A DNA stretch of 64,000 nt from NCBI RefSeq assembly GCF_043290135.1, contig NW_027464791.1, positions 1 through 64,000 of the forward strand, in the 5' to 3' direction. The translations under genes were made by a program, and so were the position numbers. This document shows, piece by piece, positions 47,886 to 58,544 of the stretch (its first letter is position 1; each line of letters starts with the position of its first letter). The notes below the pieces were generated by a model. That model did not search any database, was not told where the DNA came from, and worked only from the letters and a program-made list of their open reading frames with translations. The DNA comes from Rhipicephalus microplus (taxonomy: Eukaryota > Arthropoda > Arachnida > Ixodida > Ixodidae).

Positions 47886-49004
47886 TAATTATGAGCGAGC
47901 TGCTCAGGTTTTTATGACCTATGCCACTAAGAAACAAAAATCACCAATGCTTTTCGTCTGTCTATTGGTTAACTTTCTTGCATTCTTCTTCGCAAGTTCT
48001 ACGGCCTCGTGATTCATGTTCGTAACTTATTAACTAATTTTTGCGCTTCGTATTACGAAACAAGAATAAGGTACGTACTGTAGTACAGGTAGCACCACAC
48101 AACAATGACCAACTAGCCCAATTCATCGCTCTGCTAAAAATGGTTCATAGGCGATCATCCCCGGAGGGTTGAGCTGTACAGTCGTCAGTAAGCTTAGCCC
48201 GAACGCTTCGCAGCTTCTTTTACAGTGGAACGGTTCTACTGACTCGAGCAGCGCGTAGCTTTGAGTTTTGTTGCTGAGATGTTCAAAGTGCATGCCGACC
48301 CTAGAATAGCGAGGTTTTATCTCGGCCACAGCTCCAAACACTTAGCGGCTGGCATCTTTAAAGCCAGTTCAGTTGAGGTTGCGGAGCGTTTGAGCTAAGC
48401 TTGCTGATGGCTGTACGTAATTTTATAACCAGTCACAACTTTAGAATAAATGTGAACACTGCCTAAAGCCGTCGCAGTTCCACACAGAAAAAAAGTGCCT
48501 AGGTGACCCGTATAACTGCGTTTGCCGATTGTCGGGACGTCAAATACCTTTCGCGCAAAAAAGGTAGGTGATTTTTCCATAAAGACATGCGCGTTGGTGT
48601 CGATGGTTTTCGGTCGGAAACTTGAACTACCTGCTGAATTTCAGCTATGATTTTTTTTTCAGTACTGCACGTTTAAACGTAGCATTTTGAGCAAGGGAGT
48701 GGTAATGTCAATTATTGATGCGTGGTATTCACATCATGGGCGACAACGCTCTCTTTGAACGTTTTCGCTGGTCTATGTCAGGTTCATGATCGCGCCTTGA
48801 CCCATTTGGTTTCATGTGAGAAAACTATCAAATATGTCTATCAATAAAAACAAAATTACCTTGCACGACACTCTTGTACAGATGAATAGCAGATACAGGG
48901 TCAGTCAGAAGTTGTCGGGTCACGCTGCCATATATCAGTGGTTGCGATTGCGGCCAAGCAATCTTTAGGAAACACTGAGCATTGCAGTTCTGTGTGTGGG
49001 GCTC
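47886..49004. other. Unassigned DNA
   Basis: No gene or element recognised. Confidence 0.45.
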
Positions 49005-49018
49005 GTATTTATTCCTAA

Positions 49019-49255
49019 TGAATTAATATGTGTGGCTTAACGTCCCGAAATCACCACATATGAGAGATGGCGTACTGGAGGACCCCAGAAATTCCGACCA
49101 CCTGGCGTTCTTAACGTGCACCCAAATCTGAGCACATGGGACTACAGCGTGTTCGCCTCCATAAAAAAAAGCAGCCGCCACAGCCGGGAAGGAATCCCGT
49201 GACCAGTGGGTCAGCAGTCGAGAACCTTAGTCTCTAGACCACTGTGGCGGGGCTG
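49019..49255 (-). repeat. Ruka-type SINE, full length
   Basis: The whole element from tail (TGTGTGGCTTAACGTCCCG) to tRNA-like head (TAGACCACTGTGGCGGGG, read on the plus strand) is present, with several small deletions and an A-run. Flanks GTATTTATTCCTAA (49005) and GTATGTATTCTTAG (49256) are similar and may be a decayed target duplication. Confidence 0.85.
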
Positions 49256-51039
49256 GTATGTATTCTTAGTTCACAGCCAACTATAAATGGATTACACTGA
49301 CGCCGCCAAAACCGCCATGTTGGTGAGCCTCATGACACCCGCAATGTTTGTGACGTCGCATGTAAATGTAACCATAAAGTCACTTGGAAGTTCTCTTGGT
49401 TACCTCTGCGGGGAGGCCAATTATATTCCGGCCGCATCGTTATCACACTGAAACAGGTTAAACGCGGTGTGATTGTGCTGCCTTTACGTCATAAAGGCAG
49501 CCACGTTATGAAGGTGCAGACAACAACTATTATATCATGTGCGAGGCATCTGTAGCACTGATTCCACTCCGTAGGGCAAGGGGTTATTATAGGTTGAGCC
49601 TGGCTGTCTTGCGAATAAAAGAAAAAAAGGCGAGAAAGCAAAGAAGAAAAAAAACGAAGGAAGAAAGAGACAGAAAGAAAAAGAATCGAGAGAGAAGAAA
49701 GCATATTGGGGGTGGCATAATGGCGGTGCTTGGTACTGCCTCCATGCTCTTTATTATGCACGGTTTCTTTTTGTTTTCTTCCGGAGGCGTACCTTCGACA
49801 ACCACCAGGCACGGCTTCTCCGAGTTTCTCCGGCTTACTGGCGGACGTTCTCGGCGACCTCGAGAAGGCAAACGGCCAGACTCCGGACTTCTGGTTCGCT
49901 ATACGCGTTGCCAAGTCGTGACTCGTGGGCTGGTACCTAGTGTGGTGTACACTGTTTGTGCCTTCGATCTCCTCCGCCTCGCATAAAATTAACAGCGGCC
50001 TCGTGTCATGTGGAAGCGAGGGGGGGGGGGACTGAAATTTTGTACGCACGTGTGCAAGCCGCGCTATACACTCCAAAATCTAGAAGAAAACAAACGTGAG
50101 AAAATCCACACTCGATTGTTGTGTGTGCATATTTCATTGTGTGAAAGTGCTCAATCACGTGGGTTTATCTGGAGCTCTTGAGAGGTGCCAGTAAGCATAG
50201 CAAAAAAAAAAAAATTAACGCCCACCAAGGAACGAAGGATAGGAATGAGCGTTGACTTTCAACTAAATTCTAATCTGAAAAGTGAAACGCATAGACGTGG
50301 CCGTGGGGAACATGTGCAAAGGAATATGCACCCCTCTTCTCGCTCAACCACCTAGGCACACTTTCATCCTATTGTTAAGCACTTTTTAAATGTCTTCAAA
50401 TGAAGTTTGTGGAGTGGTTTCTCGTGTGTTCACGTCATTGAAGAGGCTTGGTGCGAGAAAAAGATTAAAAGAGAAAGTTAATAGATACAATTAAAGTGTA
50501 CACCTCGTTATTACGCAGTTTGGATTATGAATATTAAATTGTGGTGCTCGTTACATTTGAAGTGCTTTGTTATGGCTCTGAACGCCGCACCTCTGCAGTA
50601 GAAACCTGTTTTGTGCGCATCGTGAAACCGCAGTTTGCCTTGCCTACATATTAATCTGAAAAGATTGATAACAGTCAGCAAGCAGATGCCGATGGTGATC
50701 AGAGGACCTGTCTTCTGAAGGACCTTCACAATTCTATAATGGAGTTTACGGTCAGTCTTGAAGGTTTTCTTTGTTTAATGAGAAGTTCCACGTGTGATGC
50801 TTGTCTCTAAACAAAGATTTCGCTTGTGCATCTCGCAGATGCCAAATAATTACATTGTATCTGTCATCTGTATTTCTATGTTTCTTTGCTGTACTTTCGG
50901 TGCTTGCTTTGAATTTATTGTTTTATTGTTTCATTGTTTCATTCCACAGACGCCACAATTTTCTTACTGTTAACCATTACTAATGGCTCCACAGTTTATT
51001 TTCTCAGCTCTAATAAATATCTCGATGTTCACATTTTGC
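49256..51039. other. Unassigned DNA with a purine tract
   Basis: An A/G-rich tract at about 49619-49705 generates long Lys/Arg/Glu and Phe/Ser/Leu frames on the two strands; the 195-codon minus frame is one of these. No domain recognised. A G10 run is near 50022. Confidence 0.45.
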
Positions 51040-51420
51040 AGGATCTAAACTGATCTCATGTAACATAGCTAACAATGCTAATAGAGCTCTTGGTCACTTT
51101 CGTCATAACATGCATCCTGCCCCTCCATCAGTCAAATTACTATCCTACAAAACCCTAATTCGCCCTAAGTTAGAATACGCATCCGCCATTCGGGACCCAC
51201 CACAAAGTGACCTAAGTAAGTCCATTGAACTAGTTCAAAACCGCGCAGTAAGATTCTATTCAGATTACTCGTATCACAACAGTGTTGCTATCCTTAAAAG
51301 TAAGGCAGGTCTACCTAACATTGACCTACGCCGTAAGATCTCTAGACTGTCCTTGTATCGCGAAATGCATCGTGCGTTCATTATAACTCTCCCATTCAAC
51401 CAGCCCATCGTACTTCAGCC
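51040..51420 (+). pseudogene. CR1-like LINE RT C-terminal fragment
   Basis: The frame at 51110-51420 reads LLSYKTLIRPKLEYASAIRDP, then IELVQNRAVRFYSDYSYHNSVAILKSKAGLPNIDLRRKISRLSLYREM. This is the conserved region just after the reverse transcriptase catalytic core in CR1/Jockey-type LINEs. The RT core is absent upstream. A normal copy has a Trp near the Ile-Arg-Asp-Pro word, which is changed here. A truncated, probably inactive copy. Confidence 0.75.
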
Positions 51421-52172
51421 CGCACAAGCAGCGCCTTCTCTATTTTTTCAGTGCCCCTGCAACGGAGCGGATTTCAATGGAAAGCGGCCATCGGTGCTAG
51501 TGCAGCGTTTCGGCGCATTAGCACTGACAGTCGCACCGTCTCTACTCCAGTTGCACCGCCAGGCGCCGCAGCTGGAGTAGAGATTCCGTCGCGTCGTTTC
51601 TCGCCAAACGAATGCCGCGGATGCATTCGAAGCTGTTATACGGCTCGGTTTTCGGCTGTATTTGCTTTGTTTAAGGTGTAACGGAAACTTGCGGATGCAA
51701 AGCGCGTGGTAAAGGCATGATGATCCAGTGCTTGCAACCTCTGACAAACCGGTGCTGTTCTGGTCTGAGAGCAAGGTAATGGTAATTTCACTCACTGTAT
51801 CTGGAAACAGTGGTCTTCTCACATTTATTTATTTATCTTTGTTTTCTATTCTTGGAGCAGTCGTAGTGATGGGCTACGTCACGCTTCATTTATTTACTCG
51901 ACGATAATGATTGGGGCTTCTTTAATGTTGCTGGGTGTTCGGGTGGAGTAACAATAAGACCGCAGATTTGGGGTGAGACTAGTGTAATAGAAAAAAAATT
52001 TGACCTTAATCAGGAAATCAAAGATTTGATACAAGTTGACTCGTCGTAATTCGAGGTAGCACTTCTCTTAGGCATTGGTAATCTCCGATGGCCACCGGCA
52101 AAGATGTTATCACTTTTAGGGAATTTCGAGGTGCTCGTTGCCAAACTCCTCTGCGGCATAGTTTCTGGTTTT
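51421..52172. other. Unassigned DNA
   Basis: The CR1 frame continues to 51580, but the composition changes at about 51430 to a GC-rich segment of unknown nature. No gene recognised. Confidence 0.4.
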
Positions 52173-52186
52173 GTGCCACACTCGAT

Positions 52187-52403
52187 TGATTGATTGATTT
52201 GTGTGATTTAACGTCCCAAAACCACCATTTGATTATGAGAGACGCCGTAGTGGAGGGCTCCGGAAATTTTGACCACCAGGGGTTCTTTAACGTGCACCCA
52301 AATCTTGGGCCTACAACACGGGCCTACAACATTTCCGCCTCCATCGGAAATGCAGCCGCCACAGCCGGGATTTGATCCCGCGACCTGCGGGTCAGCAGCC
52401 GAG
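52187..52403 (-). repeat. Ruka-type SINE, head-truncated, with target duplication
   Basis: It carries the tail, body and most of the tRNA-like part up to the B box; the outer head is missing. Flanks GTGCCACACTCGAT (52173-52186) and GTGCCACTCTCGAT (52404-52417) match at 13 of 14 positions. A small local duplication (GGGCCTACAACACGGGCCTACAAC) distinguishes this copy. Confidence 0.92.
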
Positions 52404-52417
52404 GTGCCACTCTCGAT

Positions 52418-53153
52418 AACTTCGTACAGTGCCAGAGGGGCTGTGCACTGCAAGGGATATACGCATATGCCACTGTTTGAGAACTTGTTCCTTAAAGAAA
52501 AGGTGTCATATGAAACGTGACATATTTCCGTGAATCAAGTAGAAGCTGTAAGGTCATTGCATCAGATCAGCATGCCACAGCAGCAAGTGTCAATATGAAC
52601 AAAGAAAAAGTTCTGGTCTCGCTGACTTTTCTCAGTAGTAGATTAGAGAGATACACTTTTCCAACATTATGCTAAACATGCCCAACTTATAACATCTTGA
52701 TTAACATGATTAGTTCTTTCAATTATCCCAGTTTTCAAAAGGGTTAGCTTTAGGTGATGGAAATCTTGAAGGAATCTTACAATGTCTGTGCTAATCAAAA
52801 AATATATATCGTATTCCTCGCATCATGTGTTTAAGATCAGTAGTAAGATTCGTTGGTGTGTCTTATCAAAGAAGCCTCTTAGTGATCTACACACTACACT
52901 CAAACCTCACTATAACAATGATGCGTCTTACACCAAAATAAGTTCGTTATATTCAAAAATTGTTATAAAGGTATATATTTAACACTGTACTTTGCAATAT
53001 TCTTCATTTACTTCGCTATAAGGGATACTTTGTTATATCCTGTATCGTTAAATCTATGTTTGAGTGTATATGCAAAAAAGCAGTGTAGTCTCTGGGCTAA
53101 ATGGCAGTTTGTCTGTTCAAAACCTTTGCCAACCGCTTTCTATTGTGGTGCAG
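52418..53153. other. Unassigned DNA, probable intron or upstream region of KDM2-like exon
   Basis: AT-rich; no coding sequence recognised. It ends in a possible splice acceptor: a weak pyrimidine stretch, then TGGTGCAG at 53146-53153. Confidence 0.45.
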
Positions 53154-53386
53154 AAGAAGAGCAAGCAGCGAGTGGGTCTGCCTCCACTGGGAGGCAAGGG
53201 GTCGTCCAAGGGGGGCGGGGCTCGGACAAGGACACGAATGGGGCCCGGCGGCGGCGCACGCGCTGCAGGAAGTGCGAGGCTTGCCTGCATGCCGACTGCG
53301 GTGACTGCCACTTCTGCAAGGATATGAAGAAGTTTGGCCGTGCCGGCCGCATGAAGCAGTCCTGCATCAACCGCCAGTGCATGGCT
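53154..53386 (+). CDS. KDM2-like exon encoding a CXXC zinc finger (possibly a decaying copy)
   Basis: In the frame of codon 53384-53386, the exon encodes a basic [14 protein letters not shown]... block with the eight-cysteine CXXC pattern CRKCEAC, CGDCHFC, a DMKKFG segment and KQSCINRQC. This zinc finger binds unmethylated CpG DNA in KDM2A/B lysine demethylases. The exon ends in phase 0 at a GTGAGT donor (53387). The conserved KFGG-P-G box reads KFGRAG here, changing a residue important for DNA contact. Upstream of the finger both forward frames are open, so the linker frame and exact exon start are uncertain. No JmjC exons are visible upstream in the window. With the altered PHD exon downstream, it may be a duplicate under relaxed selection. 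Confidence 0.7.
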
Positions 53387-53596
53387 GTGAGTGGGCCCCC
53401 TTGGCTTCCCTTGTACAACTGCACTTGCGTTGATAGCCTTTGCGGGCGCAGTAGCAGCTCACCGAAGTTCCGGAAATGTCAGTCTGACAGATGCGAAGAC
53501 ATTTTCCTTGCATTATCTGGAGTGTTAGAATCGTTAATGAAACGGAACCTTCGATGACTTGGAATGTCCCGTACAATGGTAAGGTTTGCTTACCAA

Positions 53597-53774
53597 TTGA
53601 TTGATTGATTTGTGGGGTTTAACGTCCCAAAACCACCATATGATTATGAGAGACGCCGTAGTGGAGGGCTCCGGAAATTTCGACCACCTGGGGTTCTTAA
53701 ACGTGCACCCAAATCTGAGCACACGGGCCTACAACATTTCCGCCTCCATCGAAAATGCAGCTGCCGCAGCCGGG
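53597..53774 (-). repeat. Ruka-type SINE in KDM2-like intron, perfect 16-bp target duplication
   Basis: Tail and body are present, truncated in the tRNA-like head. AAGGTTTGCTTACCAA is repeated exactly at 53581-53596 and 53775-53790. The insertion lies in the intron between the CXXC and PHD exons and opposes the gene's direction. Confidence 0.96.
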
Positions 53775-54332
53775 AAGGTTTGCTTACCAAGAAAATGTTG
53801 TAAGCATGCAGTGATGAAATACAAAAGCACCGAAACTTGAGGCAGTTGTAATTGCATTGTTAAGCGATTTTGCTAAAAAGAAATGCTACTCTAAAATTTT
53901 CTTTAGAACAGAGTCACTTTTACATATTCCTAATCTGTGTACATGCAGAGGCATATGTTCTATTGTGTACAGCCACGAATAAGGTGGGCATTAGTTACAA
54001 AGTCCAATAATTTTTTGTTGTTCTTGACTGTGTATAGCAATGGACCGAAAGAAGTTCATCAGCACGAAAGGTTCTCGCCATTGCAGACATGGGAATATTA
54101 CTGGCAGCCGCTTGTTGGTTTTCATTTTGTACTTGGTCTGGTATTCAGAGAGTAATAACTGAAGTGCCAATGCATCAAAAATAATAATAATAACACTCAT
54201 TAGAATATCATCTTGTCATCTTTATTATTATGTGCTTTGTCGTACAGCTGCATTTACTGTTCGTAAAGTGCAGCGAGAAAGAAGGTGTGTGAGTTGCACA
54301 TTCACACGCGTTTCCCTCTCTCTTTTTGGCAG

Positions 54333-54590
54333 CCCGCACTGCCGCACACAGCGTGCTGCATGCTGTGCGGGCGGGACGGCTGGGAGAAGGGCGCCCCGAA
54401 GCCTGGCTCGGACCAGGAGGCCTGCTCGTCATTCATGGAGGGCTCCCAGTGCTGGGAGATGGTGCGCCCAACGTGCCTGGCCGAGCGCAACCCACATCTG
54501 GTGGGACTGCATGGAAACGTCAGCGACGACCTGCCTAATAGCTGGGAGTGCCCCAAATGCTGCCGCGACGGAAAGCCCGACCTGGTCAAG
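54333..54590 (+). CDS. KDM2-like exon encoding a PHD finger with lost zinc ligands
   Basis: After a pyrimidine-rich acceptor (ending GGCAG at 54332) the exon opens in phase 0 with PALPHTACCMLCGRDG, which joins correctly to the CXXC exon as in KDM2A/B. It continues to SWECPKCCRDGK. The PHD fold needs Cys4-His-Cys3. Here the first pair CMLC and last pair CPKC are kept, but in the middle EGSQCWEMVRPTCL has Gly where the third Cys and Arg where the His are expected (KDM2 proteins have ECxxC and HPxC). Each change is explained by one base. Both zinc sites would be damaged. The end at 54590 (AAG before GTGGAC) is a guess; the frame stays open to 54651. F-box and leucine-rich repeat exons are not seen downstream. 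Confidence 0.7.
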
Positions 54591-56545
54591 GTGGACTTTC
54601 TATACCCCCATCTCCACTTGCGTCGTGTTTCTCGAGGGGTGTCCGTATACTAGGAACTGAACGCGTGCAGCGATTGTCGTACTGCTGTAGTTGAGTGGCT
54701 GTGTTGTGCTGCTGAGATCTAGGTCACAACTTTGAACACTGCCATTGTAGTCTCGCACAAGTGCACCTAGAGGAAACTGGTGGCCGTCGCCATGGTGACA
54801 GGAGTGGCTACGCTACTCGGCTGCCGACCTGAAAGATGCAGGTTCTAAACTGGCTGCATTGATCGCATTTTGGTATGGTGTGGTATAGAGAAAGTTTATG
54901 TCAGTCGGGGTGTGAACTAGCATGTGGTGGGCTCCTCCCATGTCGGGACAGATAGTGGTAGTCATCGAGTTTTCGAACAGGCCTCATCTGTAAAAAGTAA
55001 ATCTTCAAGGTTTTTTTTTGTGATACTAAAGAACTGTTCCGTTGAAGAATTGCTGCTGAAGGTTCCTTTCCGGCTTCTCAAATTCGAACCATCTGTTGAA
55101 AAAAAAAAAACAACTCTTGTTTCATAGTTGAAATCCACGAATTCCTAGTGAGGAAAACGTCGCGTCATTTTAGTGTGAAACTGCAGTACTACTTCGTTGC
55201 CCAGAAAATCACTTCTCAAGAGTTCCTGGAATAGATTTGAGTGCAAATAGATAATGCACAAGAAACGAGGACGACTGCAGTGTCTTCTTGTGTGTTGTGA
55301 TGTGTTAGAACGTATGCAGCGTTTTTCGCGCTTGAAACGAGATCTACGTGCTGCCATCATTGCCAACCACCACTTGAATTGCCATAGCTACGACACCTAA
55401 ATATTTTTCTGGCTTGAAGTTGCGTCTTCTTGGCCATAGACATCCGGCCCAGTCCCCAGACTGACGGACGCGTTGTTGTTACTTTATCTGGTCGAACACG
55501 CCTTGCAAGCAAGCCGAAAAATTAGGCTCCAAAACCTAACACCACCGAGAAAGAGGTGGGGGCAAAAAATGTCGGGGCAGAATTTGAAGGGGGGGGGGGT
55601 GAAAATTGCTTGGCCTTGTTCGTGGAGGAAGAAACATTTGAGAGGTGCAACTATGCGACCAGATAATGTCACATTACTGCTGGAGAGCCAAACTATGCTG
55701 GCGGTGTCTTGCGGCAGAAAAGGGAATTTCCGTCGTTTCGGTTGATGAGTGATCTGATCGTGCGTATTGCTCTCATTCCGCCGCATTCACAAAGCCGGGA
55801 TTCGTAGCGCGTTCAGCCGCACTCGGCAGGTAGCGTTGCGTTTTCTTTTATTATTCGTGGTTGCAGGTTTGCGCCGCAAGACGCTGTCAACTCCAAATGC
55901 ATCAGTCGGTTATTTGTTATTTTTGTATTTTATCTGACATTATCTGGGCACCTGCCGATGCCCATTTTAACGGGAGTTTCACCTCCTAACTATTTCTTCC
56001 TCTGTGGCCTTGTTCTAACCTGCGCAGAACGGTGCTTAAGCCACCTTTGCCGCAGTACACTAGTGTCCTGCAGAAAAATGTAGTGATTTGGAATGGGCTG
56101 TTAGCGTTAGTCACGGGACACAGCACATTTTGTTCAGTTACTGATGTGTGTACGCTCCGCATAATATATGGGTACTGGTACGGCCACTGACATCTGAAAA
56201 GTTGCTGTCAATCATTTGGCGCAGCGAATGATATTTCTGCTGACCTTAAAGAAAATATTTTGTTTGGCAGTCTGTTTTAAAAAAAATCTCTCAAATTTCA
56301 TGGTCACCAGTTTAGCAGAGCCACATTTTAATTTGCAGAGTCAGTCAAAGGGTTCGACAGGCACGGCAAATGCTAATGTGGTCTTCATTATTTTTTTGTA
56401 TGGGGAGTAATTCAGAATGCTACCTTTATTTAAATGGCAGTGCTCATGTTTCCTCTGCACGATTTTGGTGGGTTGAATGTTTTGTACATATATTCTTCTA
56501 AATGAAAGCCTTTTTTACGCTGCTTCAAATTTGGTGTTTCACGAT
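54591..56545. other. Unassigned DNA, possible intron
   Basis: No exon recognised. G9-10 run near 55590 and A11 run near 55101. The 100-codon minus frame (55484-55786) has no motif. Confidence 0.4.
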
Positions 56546-56791
56546 AAGCCCCGCCGCAGTGGTCTAAGGGCTAAGGTACTCAGCTGCTGACCCCCAGGTC
56601 GCGAGATCAAATCTCTGCTGCGGCGGTTCTATTTTTGATGGAGACGGAAATGTTGTAGGTTTGTGTGCTGAGATTTGTGTGTATGTTAAAAGAACCCGAG
56701 GTGGTCTAAATTTCCGGAGCCCTTCACTATGGCGTCTCTCATAATCATATCGTGGTTTTGCGACGTTAAACCCCACAATTCATTCAAATCA
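56546..56791 (+). repeat. Ruka-type SINE, full length with Pol III boxes
   Basis: The tRNA-like head carries TGGTCTAAGGG (A box, TRGYNNARNNG) and GATCAAATC (B box, GWTCRANNC), both matching consensus. The body has the AATGTTGTAGG, AAAGAACCCGAGGTGGT and TCTCATAATCATA words. The tail has GTTAAACCCCACA followed by a decayed ATTCA/ATCA repeat. An internal RNA polymerase III promoter is therefore intact in sequence. Confidence 0.95.
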
Positions 56792-56846
56792 ATGATCTTT
56801 CATGAAGAATTTTTTTATTCCCCATAACTTGCTCAAAATTTGGATT

Positions 56847-57117
56847 TTAGTGTGCGGCTCCAGAAATTGCTTTAAATTCTATTTTGGCTGTTGCACCCCT
56901 GCGAGTGCTATTTCTCTTGCAGCCACGGCACACTCGAGGTAGAATGTGGTAAGGTCCACCGGACGGGAAGTCATAGTGCGAGTACATGCCGGGTCTGGAA
57001 TCGGCAACACCCGTTCCAGGCAACCCTGCGCCCAACTTGACGTTGAGACCGTACGAGGCGTCAGGCGAGCTTTTCACAAGTGAACTTGATTCATGCGGTG
57101 CTCCACCGAAGAAGGCA
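56847..57117 (-). other. Orphan open segment, possible exon
   Basis: The minus strand is open from about 57117 to 56847 and reads like globular protein (GGAPHESSSLVKSSPDAS, YSHYDFPSGGPYHILPRVCRG), unlike the surrounding AT-rich sequence. No family is recognised and no ATG starts it. Splice sites on the minus strand are poor. The plus strand shows an acceptor-like CTATTTCTCTTGCAG at 56924, but all plus frames contain stops. A captured gene fragment or an exon of an unknown gene are the options. Confidence 0.3.
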
Positions 57118-57130
57118 AGTAAATTTTTTA

Positions 57131-57374
57131 TTGATTGATTGATTTGTGGGGTTTAACGTCCCAAAACCACGATATGATTATGAGAGACGCCGTAGTGGAG
57201 GGCTCCGGAAATTTTGACCACCTGGGGTTCTTTAACGTGCACCCAAATCTGAGCACACGGGCCTACAACATTTCCGCCTCCATCGGAAATGCAGCCACCG
57301 CAACCGGGATTCGATCCCGCGACCTGCGGGTCAGCAGCCGAGTACCTTAGCCACTAGACCACTGCGGCGGGGCA
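57131..57374 (-). repeat. Ruka-type SINE, full length, best-preserved copy
   Basis: Reads from the ATTG tail repeat through GTGGGGTTTAACG to a complete head: GGGATTCGATCCCGCG contains the reverse of B box GATCGAATC, and CCACTAGACCA the reverse of A box TGGTCTAGTGG. Both boxes match consensus exactly. It lies head to head with the next copy. Confidence 0.96.
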
Positions 57375-57382
57375 GCAAAGGC

Positions 57383-57533
57383 TGGGGCAGCAATGTTGTA
57401 GGCCCGTGTGCTCAGATTTGAGTGCATGCTAAAGAACCTCAGGTGGTCGAAATTTCCGGAGTCCTCCACTACGGCGTCTCTCATAATCATATAGTGGTTT
57501 TGGGACGTTAAACCCCACATATCAATCAATCAA
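57383..57533 (+). repeat. Ruka-type SINE, 5'-truncated
   Basis: Body from AATGTTGTAGGCCCGTG to the ATCAATCAATCA tail, without tRNA-like head. It begins 9 bp after the preceding copy in opposite orientation, making an inverted pair. Confidence 0.95.
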
Positions 57534-58425
57534 CATGCTATAGCTTGAGTTCACATTCCAACTGAAGCTGTAGCTTCATAATGGAATGACCTACTTTAGA
57601 AAATAGTGCTCGGCTATTGTGTTTGCTCGTTATTTTTAGAGTTAGTCACCTGGATGTGCAGTCGCTGTGCAGTTTTAACTTACTTTTGCATTACTTAGTC
57701 TGTGCTGCCGAATTCTCACACAGGCGTCTTCTCTTGCAATCCATATTTGATATTTACAGTGATGGGAGTGCTGCTATGATTGCTCTAAACTGTTCCAAAA
57801 TAAAAATGCTGCTCTGTGCAGCTCCAAAGTGTCAGGTTTGTTAGTACAAAGATTTAGTGCTGGGTACGCAAGCGAAGAATTTTAAGGCCCCTATACAGCC
57901 ATGCACCATATCATTGTCTACATATTTAGTCACTGAAATGGTGCTTTTTGGCCACCAATTGGCCCTTGCGCCATTAAGCCCTACACATCATCACAGGTGC
58001 GCGGTGAGTACAAAGGAACTCGATAGCGTGCGCATGCTACAGGCAGGTAGGGGTACCCGGCATTGAAACGTGTGTGTGAGCGCACGCGTGCGCCCGTGTG
58101 GATGCAGATGTTGCTATCGAGTTTGAAATGCGAAGCATTTCTTAGCGAACTTCGGTGACTTTGATCGTATCTATCTAGCTACTTACGTTTGGATGCTCTT
58201 GGGGTCACCCCTTAGCTTTGCGTGAACCAAAATCAGCATGGGAGGGAAATATGGTTTGACGAATATGACGTGCTGGTCAAGACATGAATAATGTCACCAT
58301 CCCGTCGTGTACATCGTCAAACACTTCTCGCGAAACAGTGGCACATACCCATTGGCGGGTATGGGCCACTCATATGCGGGTATGTGCCACAAATGATTCA
58401 CACTTGGTATCTACCCAGTATATAC
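57534..58425. other. Unassigned DNA
   Basis: No gene recognised. Contains a 13-bp-arm inverted repeat GTGGCACATACCC/GGGTATGTGCCAC at 58338-58350 and 58378-58390 with an internal partial copy. Confidence 0.45.
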
Positions 58426-58497
58426 GCGGCGATGGCGTAGTGGTTAGAGCATCCGCTTCGCATGCAAGAGTTCCGTGGTTCAAATCCCGGTGCCGCG
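58426..58497 (+). repeat. tRNA-Ala-like sequence (tRNA pseudogene or SINE head)
   Basis: 72 bp with exact A box TGGCGTAGTGG (58433-58443) and B box GTTCAAATC. The ends GCGGCGA and GTGCCGC can pair over six positions (one G-U). The anticodon loop would read TTCGCAT (anticodon CGC, Ala). D and anticodon stems pair poorly, and an A-rich stretch follows, so a working tRNA gene is unlikely. Confidence 0.5.
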
Positions 58498-58544
58498 CAG
58501 TTCCCATCTGGATTAAAAAAAAAAACCGCGTGTTGATGAAACTG

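Noticed and set aside
49489..50076. 195-codon minus frame and 149-codon plus frame
   Set aside because: Both overlap the same purine tract on opposite strands and show no known motif.
31566..53100. JmjC or F-box/LRR exons of KDM2 upstream or downstream of the CXXC-PHD exons
   Set aside because: Looked for typical JmjC iron-binding and leucine-rich motifs and saw none in the window; they may lie outside it.
58426..58497. Functional tRNA-Ala gene
   Set aside because: Acceptor stem and boxes are good, but the D and anticodon stems do not pair.
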